The notes beneath the pieces were generated by a model that was given only the letters and a program-made list of their open reading frames with translations, ran no database searches and was not told where the DNA came from. A DNA stretch of 38,841 nucleotides from Pasteurellaceae bacterium LFhippo2 (GTDB lineage Bacteria; Pseudomonadota; Gammaproteobacteria; Enterobacterales; Pasteurellaceae), in NCBI GenBank assembly GCA_029852775.1, contig LEKJ01000052.1:1-38841 (forward strand), written 5' to 3'. Positions 15,869 to 24,845 of this stretch are shown here, in pieces; the first letter of the stretch is position 1, and every line of letters begins with the position of its first letter. The translations under genes were made by a program, and so were the position numbers.

Positions 15869-17182
15869 TTATGCTTTATTTTCAAAGCCTTCGATCACTG
15901 CTGGATTCTCTTTTGCGTATTTTTCCAACATTTTTCTACAAACAAGTACAATTCCGTTTTTACTAATCCGGAAATATTTTGCATCTTGTTCTGCGTCAAC
16001 GCCGATTTGTAGACCGCTAGGGATCACACAATGGCGATCAATAACTGCTCGTTTAATTATGCAGTTTTTACCAATTGTGACTTGCGGTAGAACTACAGAC
16101 TCTTCAATAACTGAATCTTCACCAACAGTCACACGGTTAAACAGAACGGAATTACTTATTTCAGCGTCAGTAATAATACAGCCACCAGCAATTAACGAGT
16201 TATCCAAAGTATGTGCGCGTGCTTTTTTATAGAAGAAACGCGCAGGAGCTGTTTGCTGTGGACGACCGTGAATTGGCCAAGATTCATCATATAAATCTAA
16301 TTGTGGTTTTTCAGTCACTAAATCCATATGTGCAGACCAGTAGCTGTCGATAGTACCTACATCACGCCAGTAAATTGTGCCTGTCGTGTTACGGCCTTCA
16401 CAAGAACGCTCAAAGGGGTGAGCATTAATAACACCTTGTTCTACGGCTTTAGGAATAATATCTTTACCGAAATCGTGCGTGGTTTCTGGATTTGAAACTT
16501 CTTTTTCTAGCATTTCATATAAGTAATCTGCGTCAAATACATAGATTCCCATAGAAGCTAGTGAAGATTCTGGCTTATCAGGCATAGCAGGCGGATTTGC
16601 TGGTTTTTCTACAAAGGCTTCCACTTTTAATTTTTCATTTACTGCCATTACACCAAATTCCGTTGCTTGTTCACGTGGCACTTCGATACAGCCAACGGTA
16701 CATTTTGCTCCTGAATCAACGTGATCTTCGAGCATTCTTGCATAGTTCATTTTGTAGATATGGTCACCCGCTAGAATTACCACATATTTCGGACGATAAT
16801 GCGATTTCATCATTTCCATATTTTGATAAACCGCGTCTGCTGTACCACGATACCACGTTTGATCGTCAATTTGTTGGCGAGCAGGTAGCATATCGATATA
16901 TTGGTTACGTTCATAAGGCAAGAAAGACCAACCACGTTGTAAATGACGTAGTAACGAGTGCGCAGCATATTGTGTAACTACACCTACTTTTAATAAATTT
17001 GAGTTGATACAGTTTGATAATGCAAAATCAATAATGCGACGACTACCACCAAAATAAACAGCAGGTTTTGCTCGTTTATCGGTTAATTCGTATAGGCGAG
17101 AACCGCGGCCACCAGCTAAAATCAGAACTAAGGTTTGTTCGGTTAAATTGCGTCTGCTTGTTGATGCTTCCTGTTTGAGCAT
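15869..17182 (-). CDS. glgC: ADP-glucose pyrophosphorylase
   Basis: Makes ADP-glucose from glucose-1-phosphate and ATP, the regulated step of bacterial glycogen synthesis. The 437-aa protein has the nucleotidyltransferase motif AGGRGSRL at residues 23-30, followed by KRAKPAVYFGG, and then VEKP in the sugar-phosphate site. The C-terminal half is a left-handed beta-helix (VTVGEDSVIEESVVLPQVTI). The start has GGAG at good spacing. It lies 27 bases after glgX and 76 before glgA. Allosteric behaviour (fructose-1,6-bisphosphate activation, AMP inhibition in relatives) cannot be judged from sequence alone. Confidence 0.97.
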   Translation of the reverse strand: MLKQEASTSRRNLTEQTLVLILAGGRGSRLYELTDKRAKPAVYFGGSRRIIDFALSNCINSNLLKVGVVTQYAAHSLLRHLQRGWSFLPYERNQYIDMLPARQQIDDQTWYRGTADAVYQNMEMMKSHYRPKYVVILAGDHIYKMNYARMLEDHVDSGAKCTVGCIEVPREQATEFGVMAVNEKLKVEAFVEKPANPPAMPDKPESSLASMGIYVFDADYLYEMLEKEVSNPETTHDFGKDIIPKAVEQGVINAHPFERSCEGRNTTGTIYWRDVGTIDSYWSAHMDLVTEKPQLDLYDESWPIHGRPQQTAPARFFYKKARAHTLDNSLIAGGCIITDAEISNSVLFNRVTVGEDSVIEESVVLPQVTIGKNCIIKRAVIDRHCVIPSGLQIGVDAEQDAKYFRISKNGIVLVCRKMLEKYAKENPAVIEGFENKA

Positions 17183-17209
17183 ATGTTGTACTCCAAATAA
17201 ATGTTGTTT

Positions 17210-19189
17210 TTAATATCTTTGAAGGACGCATACTCCGATGTTGCTGAGAGTAACTGCTTGCGTGTCTGTCATAAGAGCCGTATTTTCTATACCTAGCAAA
17301 AAGCTCCATTTTCCATTAGGTAGTAAAAATTCTTGTGTTTCCTGTTTAGCATTAATCAACACTAACCAATGATCTTCGAGTAAGATTTGGATCGCTTTAG
17401 TGGAATGATTGTGCCAGTCATCAAATTGTAAATGTTCGCTATTTGCTTTTAGCCATTGAACCTTATCGCTTGTCCACCATTGATTATATCTAGAGAGTAG
17501 AGAAATTTGCTTACGAATGTGAATAAGTTGAGCGGTATAATCAATTAAAGATTGATCCGCTTTTTGCCAGTTAATCCAAGTGATTTCATTGTCTTGGCAA
17601 TAGCTATTATTATTTCCTTGCTGGCTATGTCCTAATTCATCTCCTGCCAACAGCATTGGTGTTCCACCAGATAATAACAAGATCGCTAAAAGCGCTTTAC
17701 GGCTTGTATTACGATTAGCTAAAGTCACTGAATCTTCAGTTTTCCCTTCTATGCCGTGATTATTACTGATGTTATCACTGTGTCCATCCCTATTTTCTTC
17801 CCCATTTGCCCAATTATGTTTTTCGTTATAACTAACAAGATCCTGTAGGGTAAAACCATCGTGTGCTGTGATAAAATTGATACTGCTAGCTGGTAAACGG
17901 TTATGCGCGAAAATATCATCACTACCAGCAAATCGACGAACAAATGTAGCTAAATCTCCGCTTTCCTGTAAAAAGAATCGGCGCATATCATCACGATAGC
18001 GATCATTCCATTCTGCAAAAGGCTTTGGAAAAGCACCAAGTTGATAGCCATTTGGACCAATATCCCAAGGTTCTGCAATTAATTTCACATTGGCTAGAGT
18101 AGAATTACTTGCAACCGCTGTAAAAAAGGCTGATTTTTCCGAAAAAGTAGGCGTTCGTCCAAGTACAGCGGCTAAATCAAAGCGGAATCCATCTATATGG
18201 CATTCTTTAACCCAATAGCATAAGCAATCAATCACCCAACGCAGGGTCGCTATATTTGAAAGATTTAAGGCGTTGCCACAGCCTGTCCAGTTTGCATATT
18301 CTTCATTTTCAAGCCAATAATAAGCTCGATTATCGATACCACGTTGCGATAAAGTTGGCCCGTCTTTGCCGGCTTCTGCGGTATGGTTAAACACCACATC
18401 CATAATTATTTCAATCCCTTCTTTATGAAGAGCTTTGACCATTTGTTTAAACTCGGCTAGCGGATCTTGCTTATTGGCGGCTAATTTGGGATCAACAGCA
18501 AAATGTCCCAAAACATTGTATCCCCAATAATTGCATAGACCTTGTCGCTGTAAATGAGCTTCATCAATATGATAAGTAACAGGTAACAGTTCTAAGGTTG
18601 TAATTCCTAAGCGCTTTAAGTGTTTGATTGACGCTGAATGTGCTATTCCCGCAAAAGTACCCGCAATATTCTCGGGAATTTCAGCATTTAATTTACTAAA
18701 GCCTTTTACGTGAGCTTCATAAATAATCGTTTCAGGCCAAGGAATATAAGGATTAGTATCCCTTTCCCAGTCAAAATAGTGATCCACAACGATTGATTTT
18801 GGGGCGAGATGAGCGTTATCTCTTAAATCATCCCAATAAAACCAAGCTTCTTTCTCTTTATTAGAGAGATCTGGCATTCCTTCGATGGCTTTTGAATAAG
18901 GATCGATTAGCAATTTGTTAGGATTAAACAATTTGCAAATTTTCTCGGAAATTGGACCGGTTGTACGGTAGCCATATTTTGAACCCGCAACTAAACCAAC
19001 GACAAAAATATGCCAAATTTCATCAGTTTTTGTCATTGGTAGACGAGTTTCTTCTCCATTCTCTGAAAATAGGCAGAGCTCAACGGCAGTTGCATTTCGC
19101 GAAAATAGCGCGAAATTAACCCCTTTTTGATTGTTAAATTCAGTGATTTGACTTCCTAATGGAAATGGCCTACCAGAGAGATATTGCAT
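17210..19189 (-). CDS. glgX: Glycogen debranching enzyme
   Basis: A GH13 isoamylase-type enzyme that hydrolyses the alpha-1,6 branch stubs left by phosphorylase. The 659-aa protein has an N-terminal CBM48-like domain (GVNFALFSRNATAVELCLF). Catalytic motifs are GFRFDLAAVLG with the nucleophile Asp near residue 338, AEPWDIG with the acid/base Glu near 372, and THDGFTLQDLVSYNEKHN. The start lies 9 bases after glgB with an AAAGGCAG ribosome site inside the glgB tail, so the two are coupled. Its substrates are normally made by GlgP, which is not encoded at this locus. Confidence 0.96.
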   Translation of the reverse strand: MQYLSGRPFPLGSQITEFNNQKGVNFALFSRNATAVELCLFSENGEETRLPMTKTDEIWHIFVVGLVAGSKYGYRTTGPISEKICKLFNPNKLLIDPYSKAIEGMPDLSNKEKEAWFYWDDLRDNAHLAPKSIVVDHYFDWERDTNPYIPWPETIIYEAHVKGFSKLNAEIPENIAGTFAGIAHSASIKHLKRLGITTLELLPVTYHIDEAHLQRQGLCNYWGYNVLGHFAVDPKLAANKQDPLAEFKQMVKALHKEGIEIIMDVVFNHTAEAGKDGPTLSQRGIDNRAYYWLENEEYANWTGCGNALNLSNIATLRWVIDCLCYWVKECHIDGFRFDLAAVLGRTPTFSEKSAFFTAVASNSTLANVKLIAEPWDIGPNGYQLGAFPKPFAEWNDRYRDDMRRFFLQESGDLATFVRRFAGSDDIFAHNRLPASSINFITAHDGFTLQDLVSYNEKHNWANGEENRDGHSDNISNNHGIEGKTEDSVTLANRNTSRKALLAILLLSGGTPMLLAGDELGHSQQGNNNSYCQDNEITWINWQKADQSLIDYTAQLIHIRKQISLLSRYNQWWTSDKVQWLKANSEHLQFDDWHNHSTKAIQILLEDHWLVLINAKQETQEFLLPNGKWSFLLGIENTALMTDTQAVTLSNIGVCVLQRY

Positions 19190-19198
19190 AGACTGCCT

Positions 19199-21493
19199 TT
19201 ATTTTTTCTTTTTATTATTCGCCTTTTTAACAGGCGTTTTTATTTCTGTTTTTTTCGCTTTAGCCGTTTTTACTACAACCTTTTTCTCAGGATCAGACTT
19301 TAAGCTTTCTTTAACAATAAATAGCGTTGCGAGTGGCGGAATGGTCAAACTGATTGAGTATGGTTTACCACGATTTTCAATAGCTTCACATTTAATTTCG
19401 CCAAAATTGCCGACGTTACTACCCATATAGTAAGAAGAATCGGAATTGAGAACTTCTTTATAATCAGCCATTTCATTCACACCAAAGCGATAATTTTCGC
19501 GCACAATAGGTGTAAAGTTACTCACAATAATTACGCTATCTCCATTTTTGGCTTTACGCTCAAAAGCAAATACAGATTGTTCTGAATCATCAACAACAAG
19601 CCATTCAAAGCCTTCAGGGGAGTAATCTAATTCGTAAAGAGCTGGGTGTTTTGTATAAAGATGGTTAAGATCTCTAACCCAACTTAACACGCCCTTATGC
19701 CAACCACCCATTTCATTACCCAGTAAATACCAATCTAAGCTTTCTTGGTAATTCCATTCTCGACCTTGAGCGAACTCATTGCCCATAAACAGTAATTTTT
19801 TGCCTGGATAGCCCCACATATAGCCATAATATGCACGTAGATTCGCAAATTTTTGCCAACAATCTCCAGGCATTTTCCCTAGCATAGAGCCTTTACCGTG
19901 AACAACTTCATCGTGAGAGAGCGGGAGCATAAATTTTTCGCTATATTGATAAGTCATTCCAAAAGTCATTAAATTATGGTGATATTGGCGATGAATTGGA
20001 TCTTTCTGCATATAGCGTAAAGTATCGTTCATCCAACCCATATTCCATTTATAGTCAAAACCCAATCCGTTGTTGTTTGGGGAATGAGTGACTCCAGCAA
20101 ATGATGTTGATTCTTCGGCAATCGTGACAGAACCTTTTCTCTCTTTCGATAACATCACATTGGTGTTTCGTAAGAAATCAATCGCTTCTAAATTTTCGCG
20201 GCCGCCGTAGCGATTTGGAATCCATTCGCCATCTTTACGTGAATAGTCTCGGTAAATCATTGAAGCAACTGCGTCAACTCTTAAAGCGTCAACGCCAAAG
20301 CGCTCAATCCAATAAAGTGCATTGCCTGTTAAGTAGTTACGAACTTCGTTACGGCCATAATTAAAAATTAAGGTATTCCAGTCTTGATGGTAACCTTCTT
20401 TAGGATCTTCGTGTTCGTAAAGATGTGTTCCATCAAATTGGGCTAAGCCGTGCTCATCTGTTGGAAAGTGTCCGACAACCCAGTCTAAAATCACATTAAT
20501 TCCAGCATTGTGTGCTTTTTCGATGAGTTTGCGTAAACCGCCTGGTGAGCCAAAGCGACTCGTCGGGGCATAGATTCCCGTTGGTTGATAACCCCAAGAC
20601 CCATCAAATGGAAATTCGGTAATTGGTAATAATTCAATATGTGTGAATCCCATCTCTTTCACATAAGGAATTAACTCATTTGCCACTTCTTCATAATTGA
20701 GCCAGTAATTATTTTCAAGATTACGACGCCAAGAACCTAAATGTACTTCATAAATCGAAATTGGTTGGTCGGGATTATTAGCTATGCGACGTTTCTCATC
20801 TGCTTCAACAGTTGCAGGCAAGCCAGAAGCGACAGACGCTGTATCTGGGCGGAATTGTGATGAAAATGCATAAGGATCTGATTTCAGACGAAGTTGACCA
20901 TTGCTATCTAAAATCTCAAATTTATATAATGAACCTTTTGGTGCATTCGGAATAAAAATATCCCAAATTCCGCTAGTTTGATGAAAACGCATAGGGTGAC
21001 GACGGCCATCCCAGAAGTTAAAATCGCCCACAACAGATACGCGAACTGCATTGGGTGCCCAAAGGCTAAAGTGAATACCGCCTACTTCATTTTGGGTAAC
21101 TAGGTGTGCGCCCAATCTTTCATAAGGGCGGATATGGCTACCTTCGGATAAAAGCCAATTATCTAGGTCAGATATATGAGATTTGAAGCGATAAGGATCT
21201 TCTATATCAATTTGTGAATGGGCATAACGAACCAACAAGCGGTACGATAAGTCAATATTTTTACCAATTAACTCAGCATTGAAAAAACCACGGTCGTCGA
21301 TCTTATCCATTTCGATTAATGGAACTGCATTTGAATCAATAACGCTTACGGAGAGAGCTTCTGGTAAATAAGCTCGGATAATGACACCGTTTTTTGTAGA
21401 ATGAATGCCTAAATAAGCGAAGGGATCTCGACAAAATCCAGCTGAAAGTTGTTCAATAAATGTGGAGTCAAGATTTTTGGATTGGCTTTTCAT
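19199..21493 (-). CDS. glgB: Glycogen branching enzyme with Lys-rich tail
   Basis: Cuts alpha-1,4 chains and rejoins them as alpha-1,6 branches (GH13). The 764-aa protein has an N1 domain, then a CBM48 ([20 protein letters not shown]). The catalytic barrel has nucleophile Asp in [14 protein letters not shown] (near 405), Glu in TIAEES (near 458) and [10 protein letters not shown]. The ATG at 21493 follows AGGAGA; upstream in-frame starts would add 30 unlikely residues. The C-terminus runs past the usual family end by about 35 residues of Lys/Ala/Thr ([20 protein letters not shown]). It is the first gene of the glg operon. Confidence 0.96.
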   Translation of the reverse strand: MKSQSKNLDSTFIEQLSAGFCRDPFAYLGIHSTKNGVIIRAYLPEALSVSVIDSNAVPLIEMDKIDDRGFFNAELIGKNIDLSYRLLVRYAHSQIDIEDPYRFKSHISDLDNWLLSEGSHIRPYERLGAHLVTQNEVGGIHFSLWAPNAVRVSVVGDFNFWDGRRHPMRFHQTSGIWDIFIPNAPKGSLYKFEILDSNGQLRLKSDPYAFSSQFRPDTASVASGLPATVEADEKRRIANNPDQPISIYEVHLGSWRRNLENNYWLNYEEVANELIPYVKEMGFTHIELLPITEFPFDGSWGYQPTGIYAPTSRFGSPGGLRKLIEKAHNAGINVILDWVVGHFPTDEHGLAQFDGTHLYEHEDPKEGYHQDWNTLIFNYGRNEVRNYLTGNALYWIERFGVDALRVDAVASMIYRDYSRKDGEWIPNRYGGRENLEAIDFLRNTNVMLSKERKGSVTIAEESTSFAGVTHSPNNNGLGFDYKWNMGWMNDTLRYMQKDPIHRQYHHNLMTFGMTYQYSEKFMLPLSHDEVVHGKGSMLGKMPGDCWQKFANLRAYYGYMWGYPGKKLLFMGNEFAQGREWNYQESLDWYLLGNEMGGWHKGVLSWVRDLNHLYTKHPALYELDYSPEGFEWLVVDDSEQSVFAFERKAKNGDSVIIVSNFTPIVRENYRFGVNEMADYKEVLNSDSSYYMGSNVGNFGEIKCEAIENRGKPYSISLTIPPLATLFIVKESLKSDPEKKVVVKTAKAKKTEIKTPVKKANNKKKK
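21235..21243 (+). repeat. DNA uptake signal (Apl-type)
   Basis: ACAAGCGGT inside the glgB coding region. Confidence 0.7.
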
Positions 21494-21588
21494 ATGCTCT
21501 CCTTGCGCAACAGTCACACTAAATTTGTTTATTGAGAAAACGATTGCGCAAAATGTATCAAAAATAGATTTACAAAACAACAAATAAA

Positions 21589-21604
21589 TTTGATTCAGAT
21601 CATA
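21589..21604. promoter_or_regulatory. Weak candidate CRP site upstream of glgB
   Basis: TTTGA-TTCAGA-TCATA matches the TGTGA-N6-TCACA consensus at 8 of 10 positions and lies 96 bases before the glgB start. The 345-base gap 21494-21838 otherwise holds AT-rich sequence, the zapG terminator and no further gene that I can see. CRP control of glycogen genes is known in E. coli. Confidence 0.35.
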
Positions 21605-21779
21605 AATAATAGATCAGGAAAGAAGTGAATTATATGGAAATTATTGTATCTTCTTGTATTTAAAGATAATTTTTTGAGCTGTTTATTGATGATGAGCTAG
21701 AGATATTTTTCAAGAAATGTAAAATAAAATGATTTGCTCGAATGTGTTGAACAGAAAAATCTCTTTTTTTGATGTAAAT

Positions 21780-21819
21780 AAGGCAAGTTAAGTTGAACAA
21801 TTCAGCATTAACTTGCCTT
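21780..21819 (-). terminator. Hairpin after zapG
   Basis: AAGGCAAGTTAA (21780-21791) and TTAACTTGCCTT (21808-21819) form a perfect 12-bp stem with a 16-base loop just past the zapG stop. The T-tract on the minus strand is poor (ATTTAC), so it is a weak or partial terminator. Confidence 0.55.
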
Positions 21820-21838
21820 GGATATAGTCACTAATTTT

Positions 21839-22228
21839 TTAAGATTTTAACAATCCAGAAGATCCTTCAGAGTAATCTTTAGGCTGGTCATCAGTTGTTT
21901 CATCTTTGTTTTCCAATTGCGGTTTAGCAAAAAACTCAATTTTATTTTCTTCAGGTAAAAGTTCTTGAGAACCTTGAGCTAAATGAGTATAAAGTTTTTT
22001 GTAATCTTCAGCCAATGTCGCAAGCAACGTTGCTGATTGTTCAAAGTGTTGTTCAAGCTGTTGTTTTTGCTCATCAAATTTTTGAGTTGCTTGTTTTAAA
22101 TCAGCTTCTAATTTTTGCTGTTTTTGAAGTGAAATATTTGTTGCACGCAGAATAACGTAGCCAATAATTACACCTACTACAAATGCCGCAATAATTGCAG
22201 TCCAAACGTTTCCAGACCATTGTTCCAT
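21839..22228 (-). CDS. zapG: ZapG/YhcB inner-membrane division factor (DUF1043)
   Basis: YhcB (ZapG) is an inner-membrane protein linked to cell division and envelope synthesis. The 129-aa protein has one N-terminal transmembrane helix (about residues 9-27, TAIIAAFVVGVIIGYVIL), then a long coiled coil (LKQATQKFDEQKQQLEQHF) and an acidic, disordered C-terminus. The motif LAEDYKKLYTHLA is typical of the family. The start has a strong AAAGGAG. It is divergent from rplM, as in E. coli and H. influenzae. Confidence 0.9.
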   Translation of the reverse strand: MEQWSGNVWTAIIAAFVVGVIIGYVILRATNISLQKQQKLEADLKQATQKFDEQKQQLEQHFEQSATLLATLAEDYKKLYTHLAQGSQELLPEENKIEFFAKPQLENKDETTDDQPKDYSEGSSGLLKS

Positions 22229-22386
22229 AAGACACTCCTTTTATGTTGAGAAACAGTCGGGCATATTTTTATCATTTTCTGCATTAGTTGAGAAGTAAAA
22301 ACAAAAGCAAATTTTAAAATTTTGAAACATTTGGCAAATTTTAAAAAATTTCATAAAAAATGTTCGCTTTTTATGATGAAGATCTG

Positions 22387-22392
22387 TATAAT
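22387..22392 (+). promoter_or_regulatory. -10 box of the rplM-rpsI promoter
   Basis: A perfect TATAAT at 22387-22392 is followed by the GC-rich CTCGCCACC, as expected for a growth-rate-controlled ribosomal promoter. The -35 is weak (about TTCGCT, 22363-22368). Transcription would start near 22399, leaving a leader of about 128 bases. Confidence 0.6.
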
Positions 22393-22407
22393 CTCGCCAC
22401 CCTGTTT

Positions 22408-22494
22408 TTGTGCGGTATTCCCACCGTACAAGTTTGGTCAGATTTTGACTCGAAGGGGTCGGACTCTACCGTATAGGTAATCTCGTAAGAGATT
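22408..22494 (+). ncRNA. Structured leader of rplM (candidate L13 autoregulatory element)
   Basis: Four hairpins lie in the untranslated leader: a 9-bp stem TTGTGCGGT/ACCGTACAA (22408-22431), GACTC/GGGTC (22447-22460), TACC/GGTA (22467-22479) and AATCTC-GTAA-GAGATT (22479-22494). rplM has only a poor Shine-Dalgarno, which fits leader-controlled translation. L13 autoregulation through the rplM leader is described in E. coli; extending it to this leader is inference. Confidence 0.55.
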
Positions 22495-22526
22495 GGGTAT
22501 AAACTTTAAATTTTGGTATTTAATTA

Positions 22527-22955
22527 ATGAAAACTTTTGTAGCAAAACCAGAAACAGTTCAACGTGACTGGTATGTAGTAGATGCGACAGGTAAAACTTT
22601 AGGTCGTTTAGCTACTGAATTAGCACGCCGTCTTCGTGGTAAACACAAGGCTGAGTACACTCCACACGTAGATACAGGCGATTACATCGTTGTTATCAAC
22701 GCGGAAAAAGTAGCTGTAACAGGTAAAAAAGAAACTGATAAAATCTACTACTGGCACACTGGCTATGTAGGTGGTATCAAAGATGCAACCTTCAAAGAAA
22801 TGATTGCTCGTCGTCCAGAAGCAGTGATTGAAATTGCGGTTAAAGGTATGTTGCCAAAAGGTCCATTAGGCCGTGCAATGTTCCGTAAATTAAAAGTGTA
22901 TGCTGGTAACGAACACCAACACGCAGCACAACAACCACAAGTTTTAGATATCTAA
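22527..22955 (+). CDS. rplM: 50S ribosomal protein L13
   Basis: An early-assembling protein of the large ribosomal subunit. At 142 aa it matches the family along its whole length: [19 protein letters not shown] at the start, [19 protein letters not shown], and [20 protein letters not shown] near the end. It is the first gene of the rplM-rpsI operon, with a structured leader and a weak ribosome site that fit autogenous control. The gap to rpsI is 15 bases. zapG lies divergently upstream, the conserved gamma-proteobacterial neighbourhood. Confidence 0.98.
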   Translation: MKTFVAKPETVQRDWYVVDATGKTLGRLATELARRLRGKHKAEYTPHVDTGDYIVVINAEKVAVTGKKETDKIYYWHTGYVGGIKDATFKEMIARRPEAVIEIAVKGMLPKGPLGRAMFRKLKVYAGNEHQHAAQQPQVLDI

Positions 22956-22970
22956 TCACGGAGCATTAAA

Positions 22971-23366
22971 ATGACAGCAGCAAATCAAAACTACGGCACA
23001 GGTCGCCGCAAAAGCTCTTCAGCTCGTGTATTTATCAAACCGGGCAATGGTAACATCACCATTAACCAACGTTCTTTAGAAGTTTACTTCGGTCGCGAAA
23101 CTGCACGCATGGTAGTTCGTCAACCATTAGAATTAGTTGAGTTAACAGATAAATTAGACCTATACATCACTGTTAAAGGTGGCGGTATTTCAGGTCAAGC
23201 GGGTGCAATCCGTCACGGTATCACTCGTGCATTAATGGAATACGATGAGACTTTACGTCCAGCATTACGCGCAGCGGGCTTCGTTACTCGTGACGCACGT
23301 CGCGTTGAACGTAAAAAAGTGGGTTTACACAAAGCACGTCGTCGTCCACAATACTCAAAACGTTAA
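22971..23366 (+). CDS. rpsI: 30S ribosomal protein S9
   Basis: A small-subunit head protein whose C-terminal tail reaches the P-site tRNA. The 131-aa protein has [20 protein letters not shown] at the N-terminus, [19 protein letters not shown] in the middle, and the classic tail [13 protein letters not shown] gives a good ribosome site. It ends the rplM-rpsI operon at a strong terminator. In E. coli and H. influenzae sspA-sspB follow; here yaaA does, and sspAB lie about 14 kb away on the same strand. Confidence 0.98.
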   Translation: MTAANQNYGTGRRKSSSARVFIKPGNGNITINQRSLEVYFGRETARMVVRQPLELVELTDKLDLYITVKGGGISGQAGAIRHGITRALMEYDETLRPALRAAGFVTRDARRVERKKVGLHKARRRPQYSKR

Positions 23367-23389
23367 TTTTTATTATCGTTTTATGCAAG

Positions 23390-23415
23390 AAGGCAGGGTT
23401 ATACCTGCCTTTTTT
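23390..23415 (+). terminator. rpsI terminator
   Basis: AAGGCAGG (23390-23397) pairs with CCTGCCTT (23404-23411) around a 6-base loop and runs into six T (23410-23415). Confidence 0.9.
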
Positions 23416-23511
23416 CTTTTCTATCAATAGTAAAATCACTCATACATTCTCTGCTTATTTAGATGAATATAGTATAATTCGCTCTTAAATTATCGAATAT
23501 AAGGAATAACT

Positions 23512-24288
23512 ATGCTTGCTATTATTTCCCCTGCGAAAACCCTTGATTTTGAAAAAGAAATTAAGGGTTTTACATTTTCTCAGCCAAATTTAACCGCTTA
23601 CAGTCAACAATTAATTGATATTTGCAAACAGCTTACCCCTGCGGAAGTCGGATCTTTAATGTCAATTAGCGATAAATTAGCAAGTTTGAATGTGGCGCGT
23701 TTTGCAGAGTGGGCTCAAGAGCATAATGAACAAAATGCTAAAGCGGCACTATTTGCCTTTAAAGGTGATGTTTATACTGGCTTAGATGCAGAAAGCTTAA
23801 ACGCAGAACAAATAGAGTATTCTCAAACACATTTACGTATGTTATCTGGCTTATATGGTTTATTAAAACCATTGGATTTAATGCAACCATACCGCTTAGA
23901 AATGGGGACAAAGCTAGCTAATTCAAAAGGTAAAGATCTTTATCATTTCTGGGGCGATATCATCACTCAAAATCTACAACAAGCGATTGATGAACAAGGC
24001 GATAATATTTTAGTCAATCTTGCGTCTGATGAGTATTTTGGTGCCGTTAAGCCAAGTAAATTACAAGCGACAATCATTAAACCTGTTTTCTTAGATGAGA
24101 AAAATGGCAAATTTAAAGTAATCAGTTTCTATGCGAAAAAAGCGCGTGGGATGATGGTGCGCTTTATGTTAGAAACACAATCAACATCGGTAGAGCAGTT
24201 AAAAGAGTTCAATTATGGCGGTTATTGGTTTGATGAAGATAGCTCAACGGCAACGGAATTAGTGTTTAAACGTGAGGAAAATGCGTAA
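23512..24288 (+). CDS. yaaA: Peroxide-stress protein YaaA
   Basis: A DUF328 protein that in E. coli lowers free iron during hydrogen-peroxide stress and so limits Fenton damage to DNA. At 258 aa it is standard length, with [14 protein letters not shown] at the start, [34 protein letters not shown], and [13 protein letters not shown], a basic helix-hairpin-helix-like segment. AAGGAAT precedes the ATG at good spacing. It leads a four-gene run in which the next two genes overlap by one base (TAATG) and the fourth abuts, including the iron exporter FieF. No OxyR site was recognised. Confidence 0.93.
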   Translation: MLAIISPAKTLDFEKEIKGFTFSQPNLTAYSQQLIDICKQLTPAEVGSLMSISDKLASLNVARFAEWAQEHNEQNAKAALFAFKGDVYTGLDAESLNAEQIEYSQTHLRMLSGLYGLLKPLDLMQPYRLEMGTKLANSKGKDLYHFWGDIITQNLQQAIDEQGDNILVNLASDEYFGAVKPSKLQATIIKPVFLDEKNGKFKVISFYAKKARGMMVRFMLETQSTSVEQLKEFNYGGYWFDEDSSTATELVFKREENA

Positions 24289-24845
24289 TGATTTTTCGTA
24301 CTCATTCGCTAAAAGCATTGATTTTTAGCCTATTTTTAACAGGCTGTGCAGTTCATCAAGCACAATTTAGTGTGCCAGATAAAGTCAGTTTTAAAGGTAC
24401 AACCTTTGAGAAAGTGACGCACAATCAAATTGACCAAATGCAGCAAATGCTCTATTTGCCAGAGCAGAGCGTTAAAAATCCAGATGATTGGAACCAAGGT
24501 ATTCTGCTATTTTTAGATAAAAATAGTGACGCCCAAACGCTTCAACAACGTGTCGAACTTCGTCAACAAAGTTTTGCCAAGCAACCAAGTACAAAAGCAG
24601 ATATTAAAATTATTGGTGATGAGTTACGTAGTGAAGTAATTTATCCGCCTACAGAGCGTTTCCCAAATGTTATGTTAGAAGTTTCTCGTGGGCGAGATTC
24701 TCAATGTGGCTATGGTCAGATCCAGTTTTCAGACAAGCGCTCAGTTTCTGCAAAAAAATTGCAAAATCTTACCGCTTACCAAAGTGCATTAACTGAATTA
24801 GCGGCTCAATTCTCACAACTTGCTTGGCAAATTGAGTGTAAATAA
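24288..24845 (+). CDS. Hypothetical lipoprotein in the yaaA-fieF cluster
   Basis: A 185-aa protein with a lipoprotein signal peptide ending in lipobox LTGC at Cys20. The mature part is soluble and polar, with no motif that I can name; a Cys pair (SQCGYGQ and the final IECK) could form a disulphide in the periplasm. It starts in a one-base overlap with yaaA, and its own stop overlaps the fieF ATG by one base, so it is translationally locked into the operon. That suggests a role near metal or oxidative stress, which is inference from position only. Confidence 0.8.
   Translation: MIFRTHSLKALIFSLFLTGCAVHQAQFSVPDKVSFKGTTFEKVTHNQIDQMQQMLYLPEQSVKNPDDWNQGILLFLDKNSDAQTLQQRVELRQQSFAKQPSTKADIKIIGDELRSEVIYPPTERFPNVMLEVSRGRDSQCGYGQIQFSDKRSVSAKKLQNLTAYQSALTELAAQFSQLAWQIECK

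Noticed and set aside
21494-21583. 30-residue upstream extension of GlgB
   Set aside because: The ATG at 21493 has a strong AGGAGA and gives the expected N-terminus; the extension lacks any family similarity.
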